Shown piece by piece: positions 1 to 8,459 of a DNA stretch of 64,000 nucleotides. The position numbers and the translations under genes were made by a program. This DNA comes from an uncultured Bacteroides sp. GTDB lineage: Bacteria > Bacteroidota > Bacteroidia > Bacteroidales > Bacteroidaceae. The notes under the pieces were generated by a model. That model worked only from the letters and a program-made list of their open reading frames with translations. It ran no database searches and was not told the DNA's origin. The stretch is from positions 1-64,000 of the forward strand of contig CALUJC010000001.1 in NCBI GenBank assembly GCA_944320865.1. The letters run 5' to 3'. The stretch's first letter is position 1. The number at the start of each line of letters is the position of its first letter.

Positions 1-180
1 AAGCGGAGGATGGCCGGATGCCGTTAAAAAGGGCAGACTGTCTGAGCGAAGCGAGTTTCTGCCCTTTAGGCAGGAGGTCGTCCGGAGTAGCCCGACGGGC
101 ACAGACGGGGTCCTTTCTTTTTGGCATCTTTTTCTTTCGGACAAGCGAAAGAAAAAGTGCATATAAATTCCCATCTCCCA
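1..180 (+). repeat. Dispersed intergenic hairpin repeat, copy 1
   Basis: The stretch from the window edge to about 180 closely matches the reverse complement of 41252-41415 and, more loosely, 41545-41724. Shared blocks in order are an AAGCGGAGG start, a hairpin whose arms GGGCAGA/TCTGCCC enclose GAGCGAAGCGAG, then GGAGTAGCCCGACGGGCACAG, CCTTTCTTTTTGGCATC, a second hairpin around CTTTCGGACAAGCGAAAG, and a CATATAAATTCCCA end. An open frame crosses it into the peptidase, but the base pairing and repetition argue it is not coding. The left end may lie outside the window. Confidence 0.8.
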
Positions 181-210
181 ATCAAGTTTTTATTACCCGC
201 AAAAAAGGAT

Positions 211-218
211 TATCTTTG
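211..218 (+). promoter_or_regulatory. Promoter -7 box for the M64 peptidase
   Basis: TATCTTTG matches the Bacteroides -7 consensus TAnnTTTG and lies 24 bp before the chosen ATG. A T-rich stretch about 20 bp upstream (187-191) could serve as the -33 element. Confidence 0.6.
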
Positions 219-242
219 CAGGGTAATAGCCTACAAAACTCA

Positions 243-1526
243 ATGAAAATGAAAACGATTGTATCTACTCTCATCTGCTTTCTCATATTGATGCCGCTAC
301 AGGCACAAGAATTCAGCGATTACTTCATCGACAAAACCCTGCGTGTGGATTACCTGTTTACGGGAAATGCCTCACAGCAATCAATATGCGTGGACGAACT
401 GTCATCATTACCCACATGGGCAGGACGCAAACGCCACTTGTCCGAACTCCCCCTGCAGGGAAACGGACAAATCGTAATGCGGGATGCCACCAGCGGAACT
501 ATCATCTACAAGACCTCATTCTCGTCCCTGTTTCAAGAATGGCTTTCCACCGACGAAGCCCAAAATGCCACCAAAGGTTTTGAAAATACCTTCCTGCTGC
601 CCTACCCCAAACAGCCTGTAGAGGTTGAAATCACCCTGCTCGACCCTCGCCGTAACATCCAAGCAAGGTTAACCCACCGTGTAGACCCAGCCGATATACT
701 GATCCATACCAAAGGTATCAGCCATATCACTCCCCACAAATATCTGCAAAAAAACGGCGCCCCTGCCCAATGCATTGATGTAGCCATTCTTGCCGAAGGC
801 TATACTGCAGATGAAATGGAAACATTTTATAAAGATGCTGCTATAGCTTGCGAAAGCCTTTTTGCACACGAACCCTTTGGCAGCATGAAAAAACAGTTCA
901 ACATTGTAGCAGTAGCCAGCCCGTCAGCCGATAGCGGAGTAAGCATACCCCGCTTGAACGAATGGAAACACACTCCTTTCAGCTCACATTTCAGTACATT
1001 CTATTCGGACCGTTACCTTACCACATCACGACTCAAGGCGGTACACGACGCTTTAGCAGGTATCCCCTATGAACACATCATTATCCTGGCCAATACCGAA
1101 GAATATGGAGGAGGAGGTATTTACAACTCATACACACTGACCACTGCTCACCACCCCGATTTCCGCCCAGTAGTAGTACATGAATTCGGTCACAGCTTTG
1201 CCGGACTCGCCGATGAATATTTCTATGACGATGATGTAATGACCGATACCTATCCCACAGACATTGAGCCATGGGAACAAAACGTCAGTACACGCATAAA
1301 TTTCGCCTCAAAGTGGCAAGATATGCTGCCTGAAAACCTACCTATCCCTACCCCGGTAAAGGATTGCGGACAATATCCGGTGGGCGTATACGAGGGTGCC
1401 GCTTATTCGGCCAAAGGCATCTACCGAGGCTCATACGACTGCCGCATGCGTACCAACGAATATCCGGAGTTCTGCCCCATATGCCAACGTGCTATCCAAA
1501 GGCTTATTGATTTTTATACCAAATAA
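243..1526 (+). CDS. Secreted M64 (IgA peptidase-type) metallopeptidase
   Basis: A 427-residue exported protein. The first 21 or so residues form a signal peptide (MKMKT, hydrophobic core, cleavage near LQAQ). An N-terminal beta-rich domain is followed by the catalytic part with zinc motif HEFGH at residues 313-317, then SFAGLADEY, which fits peptidase family M64. C-terminal cysteines (DCRMRT...FCPIC) could form disulfides or a metal site. The ATG at 243 was chosen because the signal peptide starts there and a TATCTTTG promoter lies just upstream; the longer frame runs back through a dispersed repeat. It is monocistronic. The family is common in gut Bacteroides; the substrate here is unknown. 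Confidence 0.88.
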   Translation: MKMKTIVSTLICFLILMPLQAQEFSDYFIDKTLRVDYLFTGNASQQSICVDELSSLPTWAGRKRHLSELPLQGNGQIVMRDATSGTIIYKTSFSSLFQEWLSTDEAQNATKGFENTFLLPYPKQPVEVEITLLDPRRNIQARLTHRVDPADILIHTKGISHITPHKYLQKNGAPAQCIDVAILAEGYTADEMETFYKDAAIACESLFAHEPFGSMKKQFNIVAVASPSADSGVSIPRLNEWKHTPFSSHFSTFYSDRYLTTSRLKAVHDALAGIPYEHIIILANTEEYGGGGIYNSYTLTTAHHPDFRPVVVHEFGHSFAGLADEYFYDDDVMTDTYPTDIEPWEQNVSTRINFASKWQDMLPENLPIPTPVKDCGQYPVGVYEGAAYSAKGIYRGSYDCRMRTNEYPEFCPICQRAIQRLIDFYTK

Positions 1527-1562
1527 GTAAATGAACAAAATAAATGATAATTTAGCGGGGCG

Positions 1563-1753
1563 ATTTTTTTAGACGCGGATTATGCGGATAAAGCGGATTT
1601 ATTTTGTCATGCTGAACGTTGTTCTCCCCCGATAACGGGGGAGGTAAGAGGGGGTAGTGAAGCATCTCCCTGTGCTTGTAGAAGATTATTCAGAATGACA
1701 GAGAGAATCTTACGAACTGTTTTTTAATCCGCATAATCCGCGTCTAAAAAATC
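1563..1753. repeat. Nested intergenic repeat: GACGCGGAT inverted repeat around a CATGCTGAACG unit
   Basis: TTAGACGCGGATTATGCGGA (about 1569-1588) is repeated inverted at about 1728-1748 (ATCCGCATAATCCGCGTCTAA). Inside lies a second unit, GTCATGCTGAACG...GAAGCATCTC...CAGAATGACAG (about 1605-1701). Relatives of the outer unit are at 21550-21622 and 25358-25420, and of the inner unit at 25258-25320 and 62571-62646. No gene is visible in this 287-bp gap. Confidence 0.75.
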
Positions 1754-1813
1754 AAGATACTCTTCACACACAAATCCATTTATAATACAAACTAAAACTA
1801 AATCCTTTAAAGT

Positions 1814-2356
1814 ATGCTCAGACTACAACGCATCACTACCGCAGACACAGCATTGTACTCCTACATGGAGCAACTAATGGTAACCTCTTTTCCACCCGAA
1901 GAATACCGCAATCTCACCCAACTACGCGAGTACACGGATGGGAAAAAACATTTCTACAACAATATCATATTCGACAATGACCTTGCAGTAGGTTTTATCA
2001 CCTATTGGGACTTCGATAAATTTTACTATGCCGAGCATTTTGCTGTCGACCCGGCACGCCGCAACGGTGGATATGGCAAAAAGACACTGGAATGCCTATG
2101 CCAATTATTGCAGCGCCCCATCGTGTTGGAAGTAGAAATGCCAGAAGAAGAAATGGCCAAACGGCGCATAGGTTTCTACCAACGTCAAGGCTTCATCCTG
2201 TGGCAACATGATTATCAACAACCACCATACAAGCCTGGAGATTCCTATTTGCCCATGCTACTCATGGTCTATGGCGATTTGGATTGCGAAAAAGATTTTG
2301 AGGCCATAAAACGACGCATATACCGCGAAGTCTATAACGTGATAGAGAATGGCTAA
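1814..2356 (+). CDS. GNAT-family N-acetyltransferase
   Basis: A 180-residue cytoplasmic protein with the GNAT fold. A central strand (VGFITYWDF) leads to the acetyl-CoA loop region FAVDPARRNGGYGKKTLE, where the RxxGxG-like segment should bind the pyrophosphate of CoA. The C-terminal part (GFILWQHDY, PMLLMVYGD) completes the sheet. The acceptor substrate cannot be told from sequence. The gene stands alone, ends just before a bidirectional terminator, and converges on the exb operon. Confidence 0.85.
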   Translation: MLRLQRITTADTALYSYMEQLMVTSFPPEEYRNLTQLREYTDGKKHFYNNIIFDNDLAVGFITYWDFDKFYYAEHFAVDPARRNGGYGKKTLECLCQLLQRPIVLEVEMPEEEMAKRRIGFYQRQGFILWQHDYQQPPYKPGDSYLPMLLMVYGDLDCEKDFEAIKRRIYREVYNVIENG

Positions 2357-2401
2357 GAACCGCGCAAAAAAGAAGCAGAAGGCATATCATTACATAAACA
2401 A

Positions 2402-2437
2402 AAGAAGCCGCATGTTTTCGCATGCGGCTTCTTTTAT
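2402..2437. terminator. Bidirectional intrinsic terminator
   Basis: AAGAAGCCGCATG and its inverse flank a TTTT loop and are followed by TTTTA. On the other strand the A-rich left flank reads as a U tract, so it can stop both the GNAT gene and the exb operon. Confidence 0.85.
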
Positions 2438-2454
2438 TAGCTATTAATTAACCC

Positions 2455-2919
2455 TTACTGACGTTCAACAGCAGAGTAGTTAATTTTCAATGCATAAGCT
2501 TGACGAAGAGCCTCCTTGATATCGGTCACGATACCCATCCGAGTATCCCGGTCTACCTTCAAAGAAACCTGCATCAACGGCTGGTCTTCCTCCTTCATAC
2601 TGGCACGTTCACCAATAATGTAGTCTTGAATCTCAGCCACTTCGGCAAAACTGTCGTTCAATTGGATACGGCTTTCATCACCCAGCTTCGCACGGAACTC
2701 AGCTGTAGGACGACCTACATAGATGAAGGTAACCAATGACTTCTTTTCAAGCTTTTCCAATTCTGTAGCCTCCGGAGCCCTAAACTCAACCTTCAATGTA
2801 ACCTCACGCATGGTTGTTACAATCATGAAGAAGAACAACAACGTAAAGATAAGGTCAGGCAGAGAAGAAGTGTTCAGCGCCGGCATTCCACGTTTTCCGG
2901 TTTTATTAAATTTTCCCAT
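2455..2919 (-). CDS. ExbD/TolR-type biopolymer transport protein (second copy)
   Basis: A 154-residue protein with a short basic cytoplasmic N-terminus, one transmembrane helix (LIFTLLFFFMIVTTM, about residues 23-37) and a periplasmic domain, the ExbD layout. The conserved helix-entry aspartate is present (SSLPDLIF). With ExbB it would use the proton motive force to energise TonB-dependent outer-membrane transport. It is the last gene of the exb operon; its ATG overlaps the preceding exbD stop by one base (TAATG). Two tandem divergent exbD genes are usual in Bacteroidetes. Confidence 0.9.
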   Translation of the reverse strand: MGKFNKTGKRGMPALNTSSLPDLIFTLLFFFMIVTTMREVTLKVEFRAPEATELEKLEKKSLVTFIYVGRPTAEFRAKLGDESRIQLNDSFAEVAEIQDYIIGERASMKEEDQPLMQVSLKVDRDTRMGIVTDIKEALRQAYALKINYSAVERQ

Positions 2920-3515
2920 TACTTCTTTTCTCCATACTTTTTAGGTTCGGCCTCAGAAATTCTCTGAGGATAAATTTCACGGATTGCACTTTGTTGGTCT
3001 TCGCTCAAGTCAGCATAATTTTTCTGCCACTTCTCTTGAGCCAACTCATTACGCAGTTCATTGTAAGCAGCTACCAATTCATTTTGTACTGCCACATACT
3101 CTTTGTAAGAAGAGCCACGGTCGCAACGCAAAGAAATAACGTGATTCTTGGTTACCTGAACCGTTCCAAAGTAAGGCACATTCATTGTAACCTTCTCGGG
3201 CATCTTCTCATTGTTGGCAGGGTTGGCAATAAATTCTTTAGCCTTATTACGAACCTGATCTACAGTAACGTATTCTCCACCGCACATCAACTGGTCGTTC
3301 AAGTTCAAGAATACCTGCAAGACATTACGCTCTTTCATCTTCGTATCATTGTCTTGATTCTGTTGTTCTTGTTGGGGAGGTGGCGGCAATTGCCTTGCCA
3401 AGCCACGGTCGGTATCCATAGATGTTGTAAGCAAGAAGAACAGCAACAAGATGAAAGCCATATCCGCCGTAGAACTAGAGTTGATCTCGGGAACCTCTCT
3501 TTTTCTTTTAGCCAT
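2919..3515 (-). CDS. ExbD/TolR-type biopolymer transport protein (first copy)
   Basis: A 198-residue ExbD paralogue. After a basic N-terminus (MAKRKREVPEINSSSTADM) comes one membrane helix (AFILLLFFLLTTSMD), then a proline/glutamine-rich linker (QLPPPPQQEQQNQ) and a periplasmic domain longer than in the downstream paralogue. The conserved aspartate before the helix is in STADMAF. It follows the 161-residue membrane protein by 12 bp and overlaps the next exbD by one base, so the two are probably translationally coupled. Two unlike ExbD subunits may form one heteromeric motor; that is inference. Confidence 0.9.
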   Translation of the reverse strand: MAKRKREVPEINSSSTADMAFILLLFFLLTTSMDTDRGLARQLPPPPQQEQQNQDNDTKMKERNVLQVFLNLNDQLMCGGEYVTVDQVRNKAKEFIANPANNEKMPEKVTMNVPYFGTVQVTKNHVISLRCDRGSSYKEYVAVQNELVAAYNELRNELAQEKWQKNYADLSEDQQSAIREIYPQRISEAEPKKYGEKK

Positions 3516-3527
3516 ACTAAATTCCTC

Positions 3528-4013
3528 TTATTTAATCTTCTTCATGATGCCGAATCCTAACATCAACAGGATCATGACACCTACTTCAATATAAAGAGTA
3601 TACAAGAACATATCGGTCAACTTCAACCAGAAAGGAACATTTTCAGTTCCCTCATATCCGGGAATAACCAACGGTTCTCCGCTACCGGCAGCCCAAGTAA
3701 CGACGAGAATCAATACAAGAGCTACGATACCTATCAAAGATTTAAGAGCTGCTTTAGGAGAATCAGCGAACATTGAGCCAAACTGATAAACCACGCCGAT
3801 AACAATGGCAACAACTCCCAACGCGAACAAAATATAATTCCAATACAGGATAGCGTCCGTGTAAAGCGGCTGTGACAGCGCCGGGTCAGACACTACACGC
3901 TGGTCCATTGAGGCTTCTCCACCGAAGAAGAACAAGCCCAGGATGACCAGTGTAATGAGAAGCATTACAGTCAATGCTAATCCTGAAACCCTTTGTATTT
4001 TAAATTTTTTCAT
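3528..4013 (-). CDS. Conserved four-helix membrane protein of the Exb operon, function unknown
   Basis: A 161-residue integral membrane protein with about four hydrophobic helices (near residues 9-31, 54-75, 90-108 and 133-158) and charged ends (MKKFKIQR, MKKIK). A periplasmic-looking loop follows helix 1 (EASMDQRVVSDPALSQ) and another precedes helix 4 (GEPLVIPGYEGTENVPFW). It is not an ExbB or ExbD homologue by any motif seen. It sits between exbB (15 bp away) and exbD, which suggests an accessory subunit of the proton-driven motor. Confidence 0.8.
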   Translation of the reverse strand: MKKFKIQRVSGLALTVMLLITLVILGLFFFGGEASMDQRVVSDPALSQPLYTDAILYWNYILFALGVVAIVIGVVYQFGSMFADSPKAALKSLIGIVALVLILVVTWAAGSGEPLVIPGYEGTENVPFWLKLTDMFLYTLYIEVGVMILLMLGFGIMKKIK

Positions 4014-4028
4014 CTTGCAATAAGATTA

Positions 4029-4823
4029 TTATTTTTTGTACTTCAGTTCATACTTAACAACCATATCCAGCAATGTTACAGAAGAATCTTCCATATCACT
4101 GGTCAGAGCTTCAATCTTAGACAAGATGTAGTTATAGAATACCTGCAGGATCAATGCAGCGATCAAACCGAAGATAGTCGTAATCAAGGCCACCTTCATA
4201 CCACCTGCAACGACCGTCGGAGAGATATCACCTACCTGTTGGATCTTATCGAATGCCTGCACCATACCGATCACAGTACCCAAGAATCCCAAAGACGGAG
4301 ACATGGCAATGAACAGCGTAATCCAAGAGCAACCTTTTTCCAGGTAACCGGCTTGTACGCCACCGTAAGATACTACAGACTTTTCAACTACGTCAACGCC
4401 TTGGTCAAGTCTCATCAGACCTTGGTAGTAGATAGAAGCGATAGGACCTCTTGTGTTACGAGCGATGTCCTTAGCAGCTTCAACATCACCCTTTTCCATG
4501 GCAGCTTCGATGGAAGTAACGAACTTCTTTGTGTTGATTTCAGCCAAGCTCAGGTAGATGATACGTTCGATGCAGAATGCAAGACCGATAACCAAAGCGA
4601 TAGAGATAAAGCTCATGAAGAATGCAGAACCTTCAATGTACTTAACCTTCAATTCCTTGTGGATACCACCACCTTCTTCAGCTACTACAGGAGCAGCAGC
4701 GTCAGCCTGTTCTACGGCTGCGGGAGCCGCTTGATCTGCAGGGGCGTCTTGAGCCTGAGCGAGTTGAGTTGAGCCAAATGTTAAAGCTCCCATCACAGCA
4801 ACAATTGCAAATAACTTTTTCAT
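4029..4823 (-). CDS. ExbB/TolQ/MotA-type proton channel protein
   Basis: A 264-residue protein with a signal-peptide-like N-terminus (MKKLFAIVAVMGALTFG, then AQAQ) and an Ala/Pro-rich linker to about residue 50. Three membrane segments follow: SAFFMSFISIALVIGLAF, the WITLFIAMSPSLGFLGTVIG helix and a third around VALITTIFGLIAALILQVF. The SPSLGFLGTVIGMVQAF segment is the MotA/TolQ/ExbB signature. It is the first gene of exbB-membrane protein-exbD-exbD. Known family role: pentameric channel that powers TonB; tonB itself lies 3 kb away in a separate unit. No clear TAnnTTTG box was found upstream. Confidence 0.92.
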   Translation of the reverse strand: MKKLFAIVAVMGALTFGSTQLAQAQDAPADQAAPAAVEQADAAAPVVAEEGGGIHKELKVKYIEGSAFFMSFISIALVIGLAFCIERIIYLSLAEINTKKFVTSIEAAMEKGDVEAAKDIARNTRGPIASIYYQGLMRLDQGVDVVEKSVVSYGGVQAGYLEKGCSWITLFIAMSPSLGFLGTVIGMVQAFDKIQQVGDISPTVVAGGMKVALITTIFGLIAALILQVFYNYILSKIEALTSDMEDSSVTLLDMVVKYELKYKK

Positions 4824-4900
4824 TGTGTGTCTAATTTTTAAGATTAATTAATTAAATTGTTTGTTATACTTATTTGTTGTTTATTCTCTTTCTTACTTTG

Positions 4901-4988
4901 CGGAGAGAGGGGGATTCGAACCCCCGATACCCTTTAGGGGTATACACGCTTTCCAGGCGTGCCTCTTCAACCACTCGAGCATCTCTCC
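4901..4988 (-). tRNA. tRNA-Ser (GGA anticodon)
   Basis: The minus strand folds as a type II tRNA of 88 nt: acceptor GGAGAGA/TCTCTCC, D arm, anticodon stem around loop CTGGAAA (anticodon GGA), a long variable arm (TATACCCCTAAAGGGTATC) and a T arm with GGTTCGAATCC. The CCA end is not encoded. Confidence 0.95.
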
Positions 4989-5151
4989 CCTCACTTCCTT
5001 TTTGTATTTCGGGCGCAATTTACAAATAAAATTGCAACCCCAAATGTTTTCAGCTACAAATGTATTCTTTTTTTCGTTTACTCATCACATTCATTCCGCT
5101 TAATCTCAAAGAAAATCCCAAAATTAATAAACTTTAAAACCTATTCCGACC

Positions 5152-5931
5152 TTATTCAAGCCTTCCGAACATTTTTAGGGCATTTTTCCCCGTAATTTGA
5201 GCCACCATTTCGGGCGATTGTCCATAAATGTCCGCCACCTTCTGCAAGGTGTAGGGCAGATAAGAACTTTCATTCCGCGTTCCCCGCTTCGGCACCGGGG
5301 CCAAGTAAGGCGAATCGGTTTCCAGCACCAACCTATCAAGCGGAACTGTGCACAAGACTTGAGGCAACGATGATTTTTTAAACGTAACCACCCCGTTTAT
5401 GCCTATCAAGAAGCCGGGAAACTCCAATATCCGGGCCGCGTCTTCTGCCGTCCCGGTAAAACTGTGTAAAATTCCCCGCAAAGGAGTGTCTTTATAATTC
5501 TGCAATACCATATATATATGGTCGAATGCTTCCCGACAATGGATAACAACAGGCAAGTCATATTCCAACGCCCACTGAAGCTGGGCATCAAATGCCGCCA
5601 ACTGCTCTTTTACAAAAGTCTTATCCCAATACAAGTCCAATCCTATCTCACCGATGCCCACAAAAGGGTGCCCCTCTTCCAGGTAAGCAGAGAGTGACGC
5701 AAGCTCATCCCGATAACCGGCATCGACCGAAGTGGGGTGCAATCCAAGCATGGGGAAACAATAACCTGCATACGCCGAACAGACCTCCAGCATCGGCTTT
5801 ATGGTAGAATGGTCTATATTAGGCATAAAGATATGCGAAACGCCAGCTTGCCGTGCCCGCTCAATCACCAAAGGCAAATCGGCTGCAAACTCCTCCAAGA
5901 AAAGATGCGAATGTGAATCCACCAAATTCAT
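5152..5931 (-). CDS. TatD-family metal-dependent hydrolase (deoxyribonuclease)
   Basis: A 259-residue TIM-barrel hydrolase. Metal ligands expected for TatD are in place: DSHSH (H7, H9), GEIGLD (E95), VIHCREA (H131), LHSFTG (H156) and ETDSPY (D206). The family acts as 3'-5' exonuclease or DNase on damaged or degraded DNA. It is the last gene of a three-gene unit; its ATG overlaps the stop of the upstream gene by four bases, so translation is probably coupled. Confidence 0.92.
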   Translation of the reverse strand: MNLVDSHSHLFLEEFAADLPLVIERARQAGVSHIFMPNIDHSTIKPMLEVCSAYAGYCFPMLGLHPTSVDAGYRDELASLSAYLEEGHPFVGIGEIGLDLYWDKTFVKEQLAAFDAQLQWALEYDLPVVIHCREAFDHIYMVLQNYKDTPLRGILHSFTGTAEDAARILEFPGFLIGINGVVTFKKSSLPQVLCTVPLDRLVLETDSPYLAPVPKRGTRNESSYLPYTLQKVADIYGQSPEMVAQITGKNALKMFGRLE

Positions 5932-6641
5932 TGTTCCTCCTTGTTTCTGTCTTTCTCACCTGTCCGGTAATAATACACCAATCCATACTCACGGCACCGC
6001 TCCAAACGCATAGAAGGCAAAGGCACATCCGCAAACTTCTGCTCCACCTGGTTCCATATATCCAAAATGAGCCGGTCGGCCTCGGCGCGCATCAATTTCA
6101 CGGCCTCCAGGCTGCGGGCGGTCGAAGCCTGCAGGCTTTTCTGCAGTTCGTAGCTCTCCATGAAGATGTCATAATAAACCCTCACCTTTGCAATTGCAGG
6201 ATTATATATAGGTATCCCCCCTTGGGAGATGCGTTTGTTTTCGCCATCAATGATTTTCTGTCCCCATTCCGCCAGGGAAGCCTCCGAAGTAAGGTCGGGA
6301 ACGCTGTTACCCCGCACCTCCAAGCCATAAAACTCCTTATGCGACCTGCGTATTTCCGACCGTATGACCGCAAGGTTCAAGACCTGAATAAAATGGGATA
6401 TATACAAACGGGCTATCTTAACGTTGGCCTGATGTTTACGCCCGGCCTTAGCCTGGCGCCCATAGCATTCTTCATAATATGCATGAGCCGCTTCAAACTT
6501 CGGTAAGAAATTCCGCACTTCCCCCCATGTTTTCAGCGAGACCGCCATATCATAGATGCCCGACACATCCCCCCTTACGACCACTGCTTTCAGCGCCCGT
6601 ATCCGTGCCTGGTCCGTATTGGGTAATCTTCTGTAAGGCAT
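5928..6641 (-). CDS. Conserved hypothetical protein between a prenyl synthase and tatD
   Basis: A 237-residue, soluble, mostly helical protein rich in Arg, Glu and Tyr with no signal peptide or membrane segment. I do not recognise the family. Segments of note are a Tyr-rich EAAHAYYEECYGRQ stretch near residues 50-63, and the end EYGLVYYYRTGEKDRN. It begins 15 bp after the polyprenyl synthase stop and overlaps tatD by 4 bp, so all three are co-transcribed. Confidence 0.75.
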   Translation of the reverse strand: MPYRRLPNTDQARIRALKAVVVRGDVSGIYDMAVSLKTWGEVRNFLPKFEAAHAYYEECYGRQAKAGRKHQANVKIARLYISHFIQVLNLAVIRSEIRRSHKEFYGLEVRGNSVPDLTSEASLAEWGQKIIDGENKRISQGGIPIYNPAIAKVRVYYDIFMESYELQKSLQASTARSLEAVKLMRAEADRLILDIWNQVEQKFADVPLPSMRLERCREYGLVYYYRTGEKDRNKEEQ

Positions 6642-6656
6642 TTCAACTCCACAAGG

Positions 6657-7634
6657 CTATGCTTCCCTGCACATCAAGTCGTTCAACAATTTTTCCAGTT
6701 CCCGTTTCTTCTCAGCCGCCACATTCACCGCCGCAAGGCTTACCTTTGCCCGGCGCGTGTACTCCCCAATCTTCTCCCGGCACAGTTCCCTTACGCCCAA
6801 CTGATTGTACAGCGTTGTCACAGCCTCAATCTTTTCATTCGGGTCGAAAGATACAGCATCCACCCACGCCTCCAACTGTGCTCTTTGGTCGGCATCAGCA
6901 CGCTCGGCCGCCTTTATCAGCAAATACGTTTTCTTATTACAAAGGATGTCTCCACCTATATTCTTTCCAAAAACAGCGGGGTCTCCATAAACATCCAGCC
7001 AATCGTCCTGCAACTGGAAAGCGACACCCATGTTCATGCCGAAGTCATACAGCGCATCGGCATCTTCCACCGGAGCGCCACCCAGCAAAGCGCCAATCTT
7101 CAAGGCAGAGGCCAGCAGAACAGAGGTTTTCAAGCGTATCATCTCCACATATTCGGCCTCGCTTACGTCTTTCCGCTGTTCAAACTCCATGTCCAGCTGC
7201 TGCCCTTCGCAAATTTCCAGGGCTGTGAGCGAAAACAAATCGAGCACCTCCTTCCGGCAACAATCAGGACACTGCGACATGTAGTGATAGGCCAGAATCA
7301 GCATGGCGTCGCCCGACAGGATGGCAGCATTTTCGCTCCATACCTTGTGCACGGTAGGTTTCCCCCGGCGCAGGTCGGCATGGTCCATCACGTCATCATG
7401 CAAAAGCGTATGATTATGGTAAACCTCTATGCCCGTCACAGGCCCCCAAATGTCATCCACCTGTTCGCGATACAGGTTGTAAGCCATCAGCATCAACACC
7501 GGGCGCAATCTTTTCCCGCCCATGGACAGCACATAGGTCACCGGGGAATACAGACCCTCGGGATTGCGTGTAAACTTCAATTCCTCGATATGGCGGTTCA
7601 CCATTTCCGAGAGTTGGGAAGCTGTAAACATCAT
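6657..7634 (-). CDS. Polyprenyl (geranylgeranyl/farnesyl-type) diphosphate synthase
   Basis: A 325-residue all-helical trans-prenyltransferase. The first aspartate-rich motif is HDDVMDHAD with the family's RRGKPT downstream, and the second is QLQDDWLD; both bind Mg-diphosphate. GGKRLRP near the N-terminus binds isopentenyl diphosphate. It makes the linear isoprenoid chain for quinones or cell-wall carrier lipid; chain length cannot be assigned. I start at MMFTASQL (7634) because the family begins there; the 18 extra upstream residues run into the tonB terminator. First gene of a unit with 5928-6641 and tatD. Confidence 0.9.
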   Translation of the reverse strand: MMFTASQLSEMVNRHIEELKFTRNPEGLYSPVTYVLSMGGKRLRPVLMLMAYNLYREQVDDIWGPVTGIEVYHNHTLLHDDVMDHADLRRGKPTVHKVWSENAAILSGDAMLILAYHYMSQCPDCCRKEVLDLFSLTALEICEGQQLDMEFEQRKDVSEAEYVEMIRLKTSVLLASALKIGALLGGAPVEDADALYDFGMNMGVAFQLQDDWLDVYGDPAVFGKNIGGDILCNKKTYLLIKAAERADADQRAQLEAWVDAVSFDPNEKIEAVTTLYNQLGVRELCREKIGEYTRRAKVSLAAVNVAAEKKRELEKLLNDLMCREA

Positions 7635-7660
7635 GTTTCCTCTTAGATTTTGTTGGTGTA

Positions 7661-7696
7661 GGAATAAAAAGAGGCTGCCCTCAAGCAACCTCTTTC
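7661..7696 (-). terminator. Intrinsic terminator after tonB
   Basis: On the minus strand, AAAGAGGTTGC pairs with GCAGCCTCTTT and is followed by TTTTTATTCC. It lies 24 bp after the tonB stop and separates it from the prenyl synthase. Confidence 0.8.
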
Positions 7697-7719
7697 CTTA
7701 TATCATAACTGCTATCTTA

Positions 7720-8415
7720 TTACTGCAATCTGAACATTACAGGCAACGTGTAGCGCACGCGCACAGCCTTACCACGCTGCTTGCCAGGCTTCCACTTGGG
7801 CATGGACTGAATCACGCGGACAGCTTCCTTATCCAAGTAAGCGTCTACACCACGGATAACCTTCACGTCCACGATAGAGCCGTCACGGTTAACCACGAAC
7901 TGGCAGATAACACGACCTTGAACGCCGTTTTCCTGTGCGATGGTAGGATATTTGATGTTTTTGCTCAAGAACTGCATCAGCGCCGTCATGCCGCCCGGGA
8001 ACTCCGGAGCTTCCTCAACGACCTCAAAGATAGTCTGTTCTTCAGGCTCTTCTTCCTCGATTTCCTGAGGCACGTACTTGATTTCGACCTGCTGACCCAA
8101 TTCCTCACTGGAGGCGATGTTTACTTCCTGCACTTCCGTGTCATCGTCCACAATCGTGAACTCCTCCGTCATCTGTACAGGAGGTGCTTCAACGGGAGGA
8201 GGAGTTACTTCTTCCGGTTGTTCTTGTTCCGTAATAGGAATAATTTCCTCTTCAAACACAACGTCGGCCACGCCTTGGCTCATGTCAATTTGGACATCAC
8301 GCTCCGACCATTCGAACGCTACGAACATGACAGCAAGCGTAATCACATAGCCAATCAAAAGCCACGTAGACCTTTTGCCTTCCAAGTCCGCTTTAGGTGA
8401 TTTTTTGATTTCCAT
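7720..8415 (-). CDS. TonB energy-transducing protein
   Basis: A 231-residue TonB. Layout: cytoplasmic N-terminus, one membrane helix (WLLIGYVITLAVMFVAFEW, about residues 18-36), a long Pro/Glu-rich periplasmic linker (PEEVTPPPVEAPPVQ; EEEEPEEQ), and a C-terminal TonB domain from about residue 140 (AEFPGG-type motif EFPGGMTALMQFL, then YPTIAQENGVQGRV and PKWKPGKQRGKAV). It links the ExbB/ExbD motor to TonB-dependent receptors. It stands alone with a TATATTTG promoter upstream and a terminator downstream. Confidence 0.93.
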   Translation of the reverse strand: MEIKKSPKADLEGKRSTWLLIGYVITLAVMFVAFEWSERDVQIDMSQGVADVVFEEEIIPITEQEQPEEVTPPPVEAPPVQMTEEFTIVDDDTEVQEVNIASSEELGQQVEIKYVPQEIEEEEPEEQTIFEVVEEAPEFPGGMTALMQFLSKNIKYPTIAQENGVQGRVICQFVVNRDGSIVDVKVIRGVDAYLDKEAVRVIQSMPKWKPGKQRGKAVRVRYTLPVMFRLQ

Positions 8416-8451
8416 AATTTATAATTAATTTTTAGTGTTTCCCATTCGGGG

Positions 8452-8459
8452 CAAATATA
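8452..8459 (-). promoter_or_regulatory. Promoter -7 box for tonB
   Basis: TATATTTG on the minus strand, about 37 bp upstream of the tonB ATG, fits TAnnTTTG. Confidence 0.6.

Noticed and set aside
18-242. Longer N-terminus for the M64 peptidase
   Set aside because: The extra 75 codons cross a dispersed hairpin repeat and the -7 box; the signal peptide starts at 243.
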